Assembly (NCBI GenBank): GCA_964562375.1
Contig: CAZLSW010000003.1
Coordinates: forward strand, 22,451-86,450
Origin: JAJPXC01 sp964562375
Lineage (GTDB): Bacteria > Bacteroidota > Bacteroidia > Bacteroidales > Muribaculaceae
DNA length: 64,000 nucleotides
Direction of reading: 5' to 3'
Each line of letters begins with the position of its first letter. Position 1 is the first letter of the stretch. Below, piece after piece: positions 32,394-41,600 of this stretch. The notes under the pieces are model-generated. The model was not told the origin of the DNA. It did no database searches and saw nothing but the letters and a program-made list of their open reading frames with translations. The position numbers and the translations under genes are program-made.

Positions 32394-33010
32394 CCCATCC
32401 GAGCGAGCGCTTCTCGATACCCGAGGAGGTGCAGATGGCAATCGAAGGCGGTTGCCGCTGGATTCAGTTGCGCATGAAGGATACTCCCATTGAGGAGATA
32501 CGAGCTGTTGCCACCGAGATTATACCCTTGTGCCAAGAGAGCGAGGCTTTCTTGGTGATCGACGACCATGTGGAGTTGACCGCCGAGTTGAAAGTGCATG
32601 GCGTGCATCTTGGGAAACACGACATGCCCCCGCATGAGGCCCGTGAGATTCTCGGCCCCGGTGCCATTATCGGAGTCACAGCCAACACTCTGGAGGATAT
32701 GACCCGCACATTAGGAGAGGACGTTGACTATATCGGACTTGGTCCCTTCCGCTACACCACCACCAAGTCTAACTTATCGCCTGTGTTGGGCTTCGAGGGG
32801 TATCAACGGCTGGTGATGGAGGCTCGTGCCAAGGGTGTGGAATTGCCCATTGTTGCAATTGGGGGGATTACCATTGAGGATCTCCCCGGATTGATGGCAA
32901 CGGGGGTGAATGGTGTGGCGATGTCGGGAGCGATTATCAATGCCGACGACCCGGTTGACTACACTCGCCGCGTGATAGAGCGGCTAGAGGAACTAAAGAT
33001 AGCAACTTAA
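32378..33010 (+). CDS. thiE: Thiamine phosphate synthase
   Basis: 210 aa; joins HMP-diphosphate and thiazole phosphate. Motifs are intact: WIQLRMKD (Q, R, K for pyrophosphate), LVIDDHVELTAELKVHGVHLG, IIGVTANTLEDM, IGLGPFRYTTTKSN, PIVAIGGITIEDL and VNGVAMSGAI. Its 3' end is followed by a MITE-like element that separates it from thiG. Confidence 0.95.
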   Translation: MLQFITHPSERFSIPEEVQMAIEGGCRWIQLRMKDTPIEEIRAVATEIIPLCQESEAFLVIDDHVELTAELKVHGVHLGKHDMPPHEAREILGPGAIIGVTANTLEDMTRTLGEDVDYIGLGPFRYTTTKSNLSPVLGFEGYQRLVMEARAKGVELPIVAIGGITIEDLPGLMATGVNGVAMSGAIINADDPVDYTRRVIERLEELKIAT

Positions 33011-33030
33011 GAATTCAACTTTCTCAGGCC

Positions 33031-33245
33031 AGAGAAACCACGAATTAACACTAATGGACACCAATGAGTTAACTTGAAATCCAATAAATTTTAGAGAGCT
33101 TACGCTCTTTAATTAACACTAATCTCGGTAGGAGTTTAGTATCGAAATTCGTGTTAATTCTTTGCGTAGCAAAGCTTAATTTATGATTAAAATATAAGTT
33201 AAAGCGCTGAATTAGTGAAAATTAGTGTTAATTCGTGGTTTCTCT
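33031..33245. mobile_element. MITE-like element, copy 1, within the thi operon (type D)
   Basis: 215 bp bounded by 25 bp perfect inverted repeats: left 33031-33055 (AGAGAAACCACGAATTAACA...), right 33221-33245 (...TTAATTCGTGGTTTCTCT). Internal sub-repeats TTAACACTAAT and CTTTGCGTAGCAAAG form further stems. No coding capacity. The second copy is at 53515-53724; homology extends a little outside both (AATTCAACTTTCTCA upstream, AAACTTAAA downstream). Confidence 0.85.
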
Positions 33246-33309
33246 AACCCCAAGCGAAACTTAAACTTAAGAAATATATTCAACTAATTTTGTTGAGCAA
33301 CTTATAGCA

Positions 33310-34113
33310 ATGGAAAAAGATATTTTGAAAATTGGAGGGAAGGATTTCACCTCGCGCCTATTTATGGGCACGGGGAAATTCGCGTCCAACCAAAAGATGC
33401 TGGAGGCGATACTGGCCTCGGGCAGTGAGATGATTACCGTAGCGATGAAACGCATCGACATGCAGCGCGAGGAAGAGGACGACATGCTCGCCCACATCAA
33501 CCGCGACCATGTGCAGTTCCTTCCCAACACGTCGGGCGTTCGCGACGCCAAGGAGGCTGTTTTGGCCGCCCACTTGTCCCGTGATATTTTCGGCACCAAT
33601 TTCCTGAAATTGGAGATTCATCCCGATCCAAAGTATCTGCTCCCCGATCCGGTTGAGACGCTTAAGGCCACTGAGATTCTGGCAAAGGAGGGTTTTATCA
33701 TCCTTCCTTATATCCAAGCCGATCCCGTGCTGTGCAAGCGCTTGGAGGACGTGGGAGCTGCCGCAGTGATGCCCCTTGGAGCGCCGATCGGTACTAATCA
33801 AGGTCTTCTTACTGCTCCGATGCTTGAGATTATCATAGCTGAGAGCCGGCTGCCGGTGGTGATTGACGCTGGAATCGGCGCACCGTCACATGCCGCCGCG
33901 GCGATGGAAATGGGAGCCGACGCTGTGCTGGTGAACACCGCTATCGCCATTGCCCGCAATCCCGTGGAGATGGCCACGGCCTTCAAGGAGGCGGTAATAG
34001 CGGGTCGTCGCGCCTATCTGGCTGGTCTGGGTACAAAATCAACCCGAGCTGAGGCAACCAGCCCGTTAACAGCATTCCTTTATAGCCCCCAAACCCCCGA
34101 AACGGGGGCTTAA
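33310..34113 (+). CDS. thiG: Thiazole synthase
   Basis: 267 aa. Builds the thiazole phosphate ring from DXP, dehydroglycine (from ThiH) and ThiS-thiocarboxylate. Seen: FTSRLFMGTGKF, NFLKLEI with the Schiff-base Lys, VMPLGAPIGTNQGL, PVVIDAGIGAPSHAAAAMEMGADAVLVNTAIA. The usual end SPLTAFL is followed here by YSPQTPETGA, encoded by a type C repeat that also ends murB. Separated from thiE by the MITE-like element. Confidence 0.95.
   Translation: MEKDILKIGGKDFTSRLFMGTGKFASNQKMLEAILASGSEMITVAMKRIDMQREEEDDMLAHINRDHVQFLPNTSGVRDAKEAVLAAHLSRDIFGTNFLKLEIHPDPKYLLPDPVETLKATEILAKEGFIILPYIQADPVLCKRLEDVGAAAVMPLGAPIGTNQGLLTAPMLEIIIAESRLPVVIDAGIGAPSHAAAAMEMGADAVLVNTAIAIARNPVEMATAFKEAVIAGRRAYLAGLGTKSTRAEATSPLTAFLYSPQTPETGA
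34084..34111. repeat. Type C repeat at the 3' end of thiG
   Basis: AGCCCCCAAACCCCCGAAAC GGGGGCTT in the thiG frame, encoding PQTPETGA. The CCCCCGAAACGGGGG core is itself a hairpin. Identical in frame and nearly identical in sequence to 55137-55164 in murB. Confidence 0.9.
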
Positions 34114-34151
34114 CCTTAGCGATACAAAATATTAATACCAGAAGGCTACAT

Positions 34152-34175
34152 CCCCCGTTTCGAGGGCTTGGGGCC
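34152..34175. repeat. Type C repeat, inverted copy, between thiG and thiC
   Basis: CCCCCGTTTCGAGGGCTTGG GGCC, reverse orientation to the copy at 34084. The two can pair over ~24 bases with four mismatches, closing a 40-base loop between thiG and thiC. Confidence 0.8.
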
Positions 34176-34190
34176 GATTCAATTTCAATT

Positions 34191-35903
34191 ATGAAAATCG
34201 AGAATATAGAAGTGAGCTCCTATCCTGGGAGCGAGAAAATATACGTCAAGGGTGAGATGTTCCCCGAGGTGAACGTGGCCATGCGCCGAATCAACCTCAC
34301 GCCAACCGCCAAAGTGGACACCGAGGGCAAGCGCACGTTGCGCGAGAATGCTCCGGTGACTGTTTACGACACATCGGGCGTGTACACCGACCCGGCCGTG
34401 AAGGTAGATATCAACGAAGGCTTGCCCCGCACACGCGAGCAGTGGATAGCACGTCGCGACGACTTGGTGCAACTCCCTGAGATCACCAGTGAATACGGCC
34501 GCGAACGCTTGGCCGACAAAGAATTGGATTCCATACGATTCCCCAAACGTTACCTGCCACGTGTAGCCAAAAAGGGGAAAGCCATTACCCAGATGGCTCT
34601 TGCCCGGCAAGGGGTGATTACTCCCGAAATGGAGTATGTGGCCATCCGTGAGAACTTGAACAACAAGGAATTGGGCATCGAAAGCTACATCACCCCTGAA
34701 TTTGTGCGCCAAGAGATTGCCGCTGGTCGTGCGGTGTTACCGGCCAACGTCAATCATCCCGAGGCCGAGCCGATGATTATAGGCCGCGCGTTCGCCGTGA
34801 AGCTGAACACTAATATAGGCAACTCGGCCCTTTCATCGGGCATCGCCGAAGAGGTAGAGAAAGCTGTGTGGAGTTGCTACTGGGGTGGGGACACGCTTAT
34901 GGACCTCTCTACGGGCGACAACATCCACGAAACTCGCGAGTGGATCATCCGTAACTGTCCCGTGCCGATGGGCACCGTGCCTATTTACCAAGCCCTGGAG
35001 AAGGTGGACGGCAAGGTGGAGGCTCTCACGTGGGAGATCTACCGTGACACACTCATCGAGCAGGCCGAACAGGGAGTTGACTACTTTACCATCCACGCTG
35101 GAGCGTTGAAAGCCCATGCCGAGATGGTGGGAGAACGCATGACGGGCATCGTAAGTCGCGGCGGCTCCATAATGACCCGCTGGGCTGTGCTTCACAACGA
35201 AGAAAATTTCCTTTACACCCACTTCGACGAGATATGCGAGATATTAGCCCGCTACGATGTGGCAGTGTCGTTGGGCGACGGCTTGCGGCCAGGGTCGATT
35301 TACGACGCTAACGACCGCTCGCAATTCCTTGAGTTGGACGTCCTGGGCGAGTTGACTCAGATAGCTTGGAAGCACAATGTGCAGGTGCTGATCGAGGGTC
35401 CGGGACATGTGCCGATGCACAAAATCAAGGAGAACATGGAGCGCCAATTGGACAAATGTGCTGAGGCACCGTTCTATACCCTCGGTCCGTTGACCACCGA
35501 CATCGCCCCTGGCTACGATCATATCACCTCGGCTATCGGAGCCGCCCAAATCGCATGGCTCGGCACTGCGATGATATGCTACGTGACACCCAAGGAACAC
35601 CTCGCGTTGCCCAACAAGGAGGATGTGCGCAACGGCGTGATCACCTATAAGATCGCCGCCCATGCGGCCGACTTGGCTAAGGGTTTCCCCGGGGCACAGG
35701 TGCGTGACGATGCCTTGTCGAAGGCTCGATTTGAGTTCCGCTGGAAGGACCAATTCAACCTGTCGCTCGACCCGGCCCGTGCTCGCCAATACTACGTGGA
35801 GAGCCACAAGAGCGACGATCATTTCTGCACGATGTGCGGTCCCAACTTCTGCGCCATGCGCATCTCAGCGGCCATGGCTGACGAATGTGCGATAAAAGAC
35901 TGA
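34191..35903 (+). CDS. thiC: Phosphomethylpyrimidine synthase
   Basis: 570 aa radical SAM enzyme converting AIR to HMP-P. C-terminal non-canonical cluster motif C-x2-C-x4-C seen as HFCTMCGPNFCAMRIS. Other signatures: NVNHPEAEPMIIGR, GDNIHETREWIIRNCPVP, RPGSIYDANDRSQF, EGPGHVPMHKIKENM, PLTTDIAPGYDHITSAIGAA. Starts ATG 34191, 15 bp after the inverted type C element; followed by thiH. Confidence 0.98.
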   Translation: MKIENIEVSSYPGSEKIYVKGEMFPEVNVAMRRINLTPTAKVDTEGKRTLRENAPVTVYDTSGVYTDPAVKVDINEGLPRTREQWIARRDDLVQLPEITSEYGRERLADKELDSIRFPKRYLPRVAKKGKAITQMALARQGVITPEMEYVAIRENLNNKELGIESYITPEFVRQEIAAGRAVLPANVNHPEAEPMIIGRAFAVKLNTNIGNSALSSGIAEEVEKAVWSCYWGGDTLMDLSTGDNIHETREWIIRNCPVPMGTVPIYQALEKVDGKVEALTWEIYRDTLIEQAEQGVDYFTIHAGALKAHAEMVGERMTGIVSRGGSIMTRWAVLHNEENFLYTHFDEICEILARYDVAVSLGDGLRPGSIYDANDRSQFLELDVLGELTQIAWKHNVQVLIEGPGHVPMHKIKENMERQLDKCAEAPFYTLGPLTTDIAPGYDHITSAIGAAQIAWLGTAMICYVTPKEHLALPNKEDVRNGVITYKIAAHAADLAKGFPGAQVRDDALSKARFEFRWKDQFNLSLDPARARQYYVESHKSDDHFCTMCGPNFCAMRISAAMADECAIKD

Positions 35904-35909
35904 TTGCCT

Positions 35910-37025
35910 ATGTTTTACGACGAAATACAAAAATATTCTTGGGAGGATACGGTCAAGGAGATATCCTCCAAAACCGCGGCCGACGTCGAGATGGCGCTAA
36001 GCCGCTGGCGCCGACCTTCGGTGGAGGATTTCATGGCGCTGATTTCACCGGCAGCCGAGCCTTATCTCGAGGATATGGCCCGACTGGCGAGGATGATCAC
36101 CTTGGAGCGCTTCGGGCGTACGATTTCGATGTACATCCCCCTGTATGTATCCAACGCATGTACCAATCATTGCGTGTATTGCGGATTTAATCACCATAAT
36201 CCATTGACTCGCACCACGTTGACGATGGAGCAGGTGGAGGCTGAGTGCAAGGCGATACGCCGATTGGGGCCGTTCGAGAATCTGCTGATCGTATCGGGCG
36301 AGTTCCCCGTGTTGAACGGGGTGGACTATCTTGAGCAGGTGTTGCATGTGGCGCGTCCTTATTTCAATAATCTCACAATTGAGGTTATGCCGATGAAGGC
36401 TCGCGACTATGAACGGTTGACCCACTCGGGGCTCAACGGTGTCGTTTGCTTTCAGGAGACTTATCACGAGAGCGAGTATCCCAAGTTCCATCCTCGCGGC
36501 ATGAAGTCAATCTATCAGTGGCGCGTGAACGGGTTTGATCGCATGGGTCAAGCCGGAGTACACAAGATAGGGATGGGCGTGCTGATCGGATTGGAGAAAG
36601 ATTGGCGTGCCGACGTGACGATGCTGGCGCGTCACTTGCAGTATCTGCGCCAGCACTATTGGCGCACACGCTACTCGATCAACTTCCCGCGTATGTGTCC
36701 GGCCGAGGGAGGGTATACGCCCAACGTGGTGATGACCGACCGCGAGTTGGCGCAGTTGACCATGGCTTTCCGTATTTTTGACCACGATGTGGATATTTCC
36801 TATTCCACCCGCGAGAATCCCGCGTTCCGTAAGGGGATGATGCAACTGGGCGTAACGTCGATGAGCGCCGGGAGCAAAACCGAGCCGGGCGGGTATCAGT
36901 CGACGCCTGATGCCCTGGAGCAGTTCACTGTTTCCGATGGACGCTCGCCTGCGGAGGTGACGGCTGATATCCGCTCGATGGGCTACGAGCCCGTCTGGAA
37001 GGACTGGGACAAGATTTTTGATTAG
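35910..37025 (+). CDS. thiH: 2-iminoacetate synthase (tyrosine lyase)
   Basis: 371 aa radical SAM enzyme that splits tyrosine to p-cresol and dehydroglycine for ThiG. Cluster motif CTNHCVYC (C-x3-C-x2-C) in YVSNACTNHCVYCGFNHHN; further SVSAGSKTEPGGY-like segment near the C-terminus (MSAGSKTEPGGYQ). ATG 35910 chosen (MFYDEIQKYSW); a TTG two codons upstream is the frame start. Use of ThiH rather than ThiO fits an anaerobe. Last gene of the operon. Confidence 0.95.
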   Translation: MFYDEIQKYSWEDTVKEISSKTAADVEMALSRWRRPSVEDFMALISPAAEPYLEDMARLARMITLERFGRTISMYIPLYVSNACTNHCVYCGFNHHNPLTRTTLTMEQVEAECKAIRRLGPFENLLIVSGEFPVLNGVDYLEQVLHVARPYFNNLTIEVMPMKARDYERLTHSGLNGVVCFQETYHESEYPKFHPRGMKSIYQWRVNGFDRMGQAGVHKIGMGVLIGLEKDWRADVTMLARHLQYLRQHYWRTRYSINFPRMCPAEGGYTPNVVMTDRELAQLTMAFRIFDHDVDISYSTRENPAFRKGMMQLGVTSMSAGSKTEPGGYQSTPDALEQFTVSDGRSPAEVTADIRSMGYEPVWKDWDKIFD

Positions 37026-37063
37026 GACCGCCGCTGCTCGGCCGCGGGGCACCGACTCTCGCT

Positions 37064-37648
37064 TTAGATCCAGATGTCTTTTGGCATATAGTGCTGGTAG
37101 GGATGGTCGCAAGCGGGGCAAACCTGTGGCGGTGTCAAGCCCGTGTAAACGTATCCGCACACTAAGCACTGCCACTCGATGGGCGTCTCGCGTTTCCACA
37201 GCGTGCCAGCCTTTACCATGCCCAGCAATTTGAGGAAACGCTCGCGATGGTGTCCTTCGATTTTAGCGATGGCCTCGAAATGGGTTGCGATGTCGTCAAA
37301 GCCTTCCGATCGAGCGGTGGCCGCGGCCTGTGTGTACTGTTCCACACCCTCGGTCAACTCCTCATGGGCGGCTGTCGTGAGGTTGGAGGCTGTGTCGCCG
37401 ATTATGCCGGCATCGATTGAAAGCTGGCAAGGAGCCGTGCCACCCTGCAGCATGCGGAAGAACACCTTGGAATGGTGCAACTCGTTGTCGGCCGTGTCGC
37501 GGAAGATTTGGCCAACGGGGTAATACAGTTCTTTGTCGGCCTGTTGCGCGTAGAAAGTGTAGCGCGTGTAAGCCGCCGATTCGCTCATGTAAGCGTCGAC
37601 AATGGCACGCTCGGTGGCTGTGCCATGCAATGATTTAGTTGTTCCCAT
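37064..37648 (-). CDS. Rubrerythrin
   Basis: 194 aa peroxide-reducing di-iron protein. Ferritin-like helices with ExxY/ExxH ligands (SESAAYTRYTFYA, DNELHHSKVFF, EELTEGVEQY, AKIEGHHRERF) and a C-terminal rubredoxin site with two C-x2-C pairs (CLVCGYVY and CPACDHPY). Function by family: reduction of H2O2 in anaerobes, electron entry through the rubredoxin iron. Transcribed alone on the minus strand; the remnant of a type A-like motif (CCGCGGGGCACCG, 37041-37053) lies after its stop. Confidence 0.93.
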   Translation of the reverse strand: MGTTKSLHGTATERAIVDAYMSESAAYTRYTFYAQQADKELYYPVGQIFRDTADNELHHSKVFFRMLQGGTAPCQLSIDAGIIGDTASNLTTAAHEELTEGVEQYTQAAATARSEGFDDIATHFEAIAKIEGHHRERFLKLLGMVKAGTLWKRETPIEWQCLVCGYVYTGLTPPQVCPACDHPYQHYMPKDIWI

Positions 37649-37671
37649 AGTGCAAATAGTTGATTTTATCC

Positions 37672-37743
37672 TTTATACTCTTGACTTTTGCCTCTTGCCT
37701 TTTGCCTTTTGCCTTTTGCCTTAATACTTAATCCTTTATCCTT
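37672..37743. repeat. Heptamer array (TTTTGCC and relatives), type E
   Basis: Runs such as TTGCCTTTTGCCTTTTGCC, preceded by CTTTATACTCTTGACTTTTG and followed by TTAATCCTTTATCCTT, between rubrerythrin and the secreted Gly-rich protein. Confidence 0.85.
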
Positions 37744-37744
37744 C

Positions 37745-37792
37745 AAGTTGTAGGATATCAATAGGCCGCGGCCTATTGATATCCTACAACTT
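37745..37792. repeat. Perfect 48 bp palindrome over the stop codon of the Gly-rich protein gene
   Basis: Two 24 bp arms with no spacer: left begins AAGTTGTAGGATATCAATAG and the right is its exact reverse complement; centre GGCCGCGGCC. It encodes the last residues VVGYQ and the stop of the gene on the minus strand. No U-tract follows on either strand. Confidence 0.95.
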
Positions 37793-38501
37793 GGTACATC
37801 CACCCTTGCGGAGAGTAGACGTAGTTGTAGACAATGCCGTTGCTCACGTAATAGGTAGCCCCTCCCGAAATATAGCTCCAAGCGTCATAAAGCGCCGGCA
37901 CAAGCATACCGATAGGAGGATTCACGATCTGCCAGCGGCCGGGTCCAACCTGTTGGTAGTAATTGCTGCCGCCAAACCATAAGGTCAACGGGCCAAGGCT
38001 AACTGACAGGCCGAGTGATGGGAGTGCGCTCACGTAACGCACGGGGCGTGGCGGGGGCGTGGTTACAAACCGGCGAGGCGGGGCTGGGCGTTGAGGGTGC
38101 ATCGTCATTGGGGGACGGGGTTGCTGAGGACGATTGCCGTAGTGGTGGCCGGGATTGCCGGGACGGCCGTGGGCCCACTGATCCCCCGGGCGTCCCTGGT
38201 TGCTGGGGCGAGCGGGATTGACTGGGCGACCCTGATTCCCGGGCTGAACTTGCGGCCCTCGGTTGCCATTGCCGGGACGGCCTTGATTGCCATTACCGGG
38301 ACGGCCTTGATTGCCATTACCGGGACGGCCTTGGTTGCCATTACCGGGACGGCCTGGCTGGCCGCCGCGGTTGCCTTGGGGCCCTTGTTGGTGTTGCTGA
38401 GGACCGCCGTTACCGGGGCCTCCACCATGATTATTCTTAGCCTCCAATGGGCAAGTGCCTAGGGCCAGCAATACGGCCACTATCAAGCTTATCTTTTTCA
38501 T
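37773..38501 (-). CDS. Secreted Gly/Asn/Pro-rich protein
   Basis: 242 aa. Signal peptide MKKISLIVAVLLALGTCPLEA. Residues ~25-105 are low complexity with four tandem GNGNQGRP units (24 bp DNA minisatellite at ~38271-38357), followed by a Pro/Arg/His-rich part and a more ordered C-terminal domain (~150-242: PSLGLSVSLGPLTLWFGGSNYYQ, ATYYVSNGIVYNYVYSPQGWMYQ) resembling DUF6515-type small surface proteins. Function unknown; probably envelope. The C-terminal codons lie within the 48 bp palindrome. Confidence 0.7.
   Translation of the reverse strand: MKKISLIVAVLLALGTCPLEAKNNHGGGPGNGGPQQHQQGPQGNRGGQPGRPGNGNQGRPGNGNQGRPGNGNQGRPGNGNRGPQVQPGNQGRPVNPARPSNQGRPGDQWAHGRPGNPGHHYGNRPQQPRPPMTMHPQRPAPPRRFVTTPPPRPVRYVSALPSLGLSVSLGPLTLWFGGSNYYQQVGPGRWQIVNPPIGMLVPALYDAWSYISGGATYYVSNGIVYNYVYSPQGWMYQVVGYQ
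38271..38357. repeat. 24 bp coding minisatellite (GNGNQGRP)
   Basis: Tandem units of about CCATTACCGGGACGGCCTTG ATTG in the Gly-rich protein gene; frame-preserving, so copy number can vary. Confidence 0.85.
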
Positions 38502-38606
38502 CCTCTTCGTCGTTAAAAGGGTTATACTTAATCAACGTATACCTATGGGCATTTGTTGATGTTTATATATTAATTGACCCTTTTCCTCGACAAAGGTTTA
38601 ATTCCC

Positions 38607-38640
38607 TATTAACCTTAACCACTAACCATTAACCACTAAT
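38607..38640. repeat. Short AT-rich repeats (AACCACTA/AACCATT), type E
   Basis: CCTTAACCACTAACCATTAA and CCACTAATTAACG at the end of the RND gene, like the arrays at 47025 and 55200. Confidence 0.6.
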
Positions 38641-41600
38641 TAACGTTTACGGGCAGGGAAGAGGCGTTCTTGGAGGGCTTGGAAAATGACAAAGAGCACG
38701 GGAACAAGCAACACGAGGGCGATTGTGCCGAGAACCATGCCACCAACCGTACCCACTCCCACCGAGGTGTTGCCGTTGGCGCCAACGCCTGTGGAGAACA
38801 TCAGGGGAAGCATGCCAAAAACCAGGGTAAGGGATGTCATCAGGATGGGGCGAAATCTTACGCGGGCCGCGTCGATGGCGGCCTCGGTGATCGACATTCC
38901 CTCGCGGCGGCGTCGGCTGGCGTGGTCGGTGAGGAGGATGGCGGTTTTAGCCAAAAGTCCGATGAGCATAATGAGGCCGATTTGGAGGTAGATATTGTTC
39001 TCCAATCCCCACATTTGGGCGAAAAGGAATGCTCCCAATAACCCGAACGGCACGGCGATGAGTACGGCCAGTGGAATCAACAGGCTCTCGTATAGGCAAC
39101 AGAGGATGATGTAGATGAACACGGTGCAGATGATGAAGATAGCCGCTGTGTTGCCAGTGGAGGTGGCTTCCTCGCGCGACATGCCGCCAAACTCGAATCC
39201 GTATCCGATGGGCAAAGCCTCCTTTGCAACCTCGTTGATGGCCTTGATGGCTTGGCCCGAGCTGTAACCGTCGGCCGGAGTGCCATACACGGTGATGGCC
39301 GAGAACAGGTTGAAATGCGACAGGCTTTCCGACCCGTATACGCGGGTAAGGGTGAGAAATTGTGACAAGGGAGCCATAGTGCCTGCGGAGGTGCGCACGA
39401 ACATTCGGTTCAACGACGCCTGGTCCAAGCGGTTGTCGGGCGACGCTTGCACCATCACGCGGTAAAGCTTGGTGAATCGGTTGAGGTTGCTGGAATAACT
39501 GCCCCCGACATACCCCGACAGTGCCGAGAGAACCTCAGAGGGACTGACACCCAATCGCTTGCACTTGGCGGCATCAACCTCGACGAGATATTGGGGGTAA
39601 CTGGTGTCGAATGTGGTGTAGGCGCGCGAGATCTCGGGTCGCTTGTTAAGGGCGGCGATGAAGTCGCGGGTCACTTGGAGGAGCTCGTCGGTGGTGACAC
39701 CTTTTTTGTCTTGGACATAAAGCTCGAAACCGCTGCTCATGCCGTACCCCGAGATCATCGGTCGGGTAGAGGCGCGTATTTGGGCGTTACGGATTGTGTC
39801 GGTGCGGCGGTAGATTTCGGCAACGATGGAGTTGAGGTCGTCGCCCTTGCCTTTGCGTTTGTCCCAATGCTCGAGGCGAAGGTCGAAAGAGCCAGCCGAT
39901 GACGATTGGTTGTGGCGCGCGTCCTTACCGTCGACTCGGGAATATAACCTCACTTGTGGAAGGTCGCGGATGGCCTCCTCCACTTGGTTCATCACGCGGT
40001 TGGTTTCGGCGAGGGTGTATCCCGCCGGGGCTTGCACGTTAAGGTTGATCGATCCCATGTCCTCCTGGGGGATTAAGCCGGTTTTGGTAACGTGCATCAG
40101 GTAGAACAAAGCCCCGAAGGCGACCACCAAAGCCACTCCCACGATCCACTTGTGACGGAACAGGTACTGGGCTCCGCGTGAGTAGCGGGCGGTGACGCGC
40201 GAGAAGGTGGAATCGAACGCCATGTGGAATCGCCGAGTGAATGATTTCTTTTTCTCGCCCTCCTCGCGAGGCTTAAGGATCAGGGCGCAGAGAGCCGGGC
40301 TGAGCGTCAAGGCATTGAACAGCGAGATTGCGACGGCCACGGCCATTGTCAATCCAAATTGCATATAGAACGTGCCAGAAGTCCCCTCCATGAAGCACAC
40401 AGGGATGAACACGGCCATAAATACCACTGTGGTGGTAACCAAGGCGTTGGTGAGGCCTCCCATGGCGCCTACGGTGGCATCGTAGGGCGATTTCTCGCCA
40501 TGGTCCATTTTGGCTTGTACGGCCTCGACCACTACAATTGCGTCGTCGACCACCGTGCCGATTACCAGCACTAGGGCGAAGAGCGTGAGCAGGTTGAGCG
40601 AGAATCCCACGATGTAGATGAAAGCAAATGTGCCAATCAGCGACACCACAATGGCTATCGCGGGAATAAGCGTGGAGCGGAAGTCGTGGAGAAACAAAAA
40701 TACCACCAATACTACCAACACAATTGCGATCAACAGTGTCTCGACCACATTGTTGATCGAGGCGTCGAGGAAATCTTTAGTTGACATGATGTCGTCGAGT
40801 TTCATGCCGCGAGGGAGCGACTGGCGTATGTCCTCGCAAGTGGCGTCGATCTCCTCAATGATTTCGTTGGCGTTGGAGCCTGCCGTTTGGGCGATCATGC
40901 AGTTGGCACCGGGATGGCCCGACGTTTGGCTGAGCATGTTGTAATTTTCGGCGCCGAGTTCCACCCGGGCTACGTCCTTGAGACGTAGCACTTCGCCGTC
41001 GGGAAGAGATTTTATTACCATGTCACCGTAATCTTTCTCATCTTCGTAACGTCCGCGGTATTTGAGAACGTACTGGAATGTGTTGTCCGATTCAGCTCCG
41101 AGAGTGCCGGTGGGCGACTCGATGTTCTGCTCGTCAAGGATTTTGGTGATGTCGGAGGGGACCAACCCATACATAGCCATCTTCTGAGGGTCGAGCCAAA
41201 TGCGCATTGAATAGTTGGCACCCCAGATGTTCACCTCGCCCACGCCCGGTATACGCGACAGCTGGGGCTCGATGTTGATCTTCATGTAGTTGGTAAGGAA
41301 GTTGGAGTCGAATGTGCTGTCGGGGGAGTGCAAGGAGAGCGCTTTAAGCATACTGTTTTGACGTTTGCGGATGGTGACACCCGACTTGACGACTTCGGCG
41401 GGAAGAACGCCCTGGGCTGAGGCCACTCGATTCTGCACATTCACCACGGCCATGTCGGGGTCGGCTCCCTGATGGAAGTAGACACTGATGGAGGCTGTGC
41501 CGTTGTTGGTTGCCGTGGATGTCATGTACATCATATCCTCAACGCCGTTGATTTGCTCCTCGAGGGGAGTGATTACACTTTTCATCACCGTCTCGGCGTT

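Noticed and set aside
33031..33245. Short CRISPR-like array
   Set aside because: The repeats are inverted terminal repeats and internal stems, not regularly spaced direct repeats with spacers; no cas genes are present.
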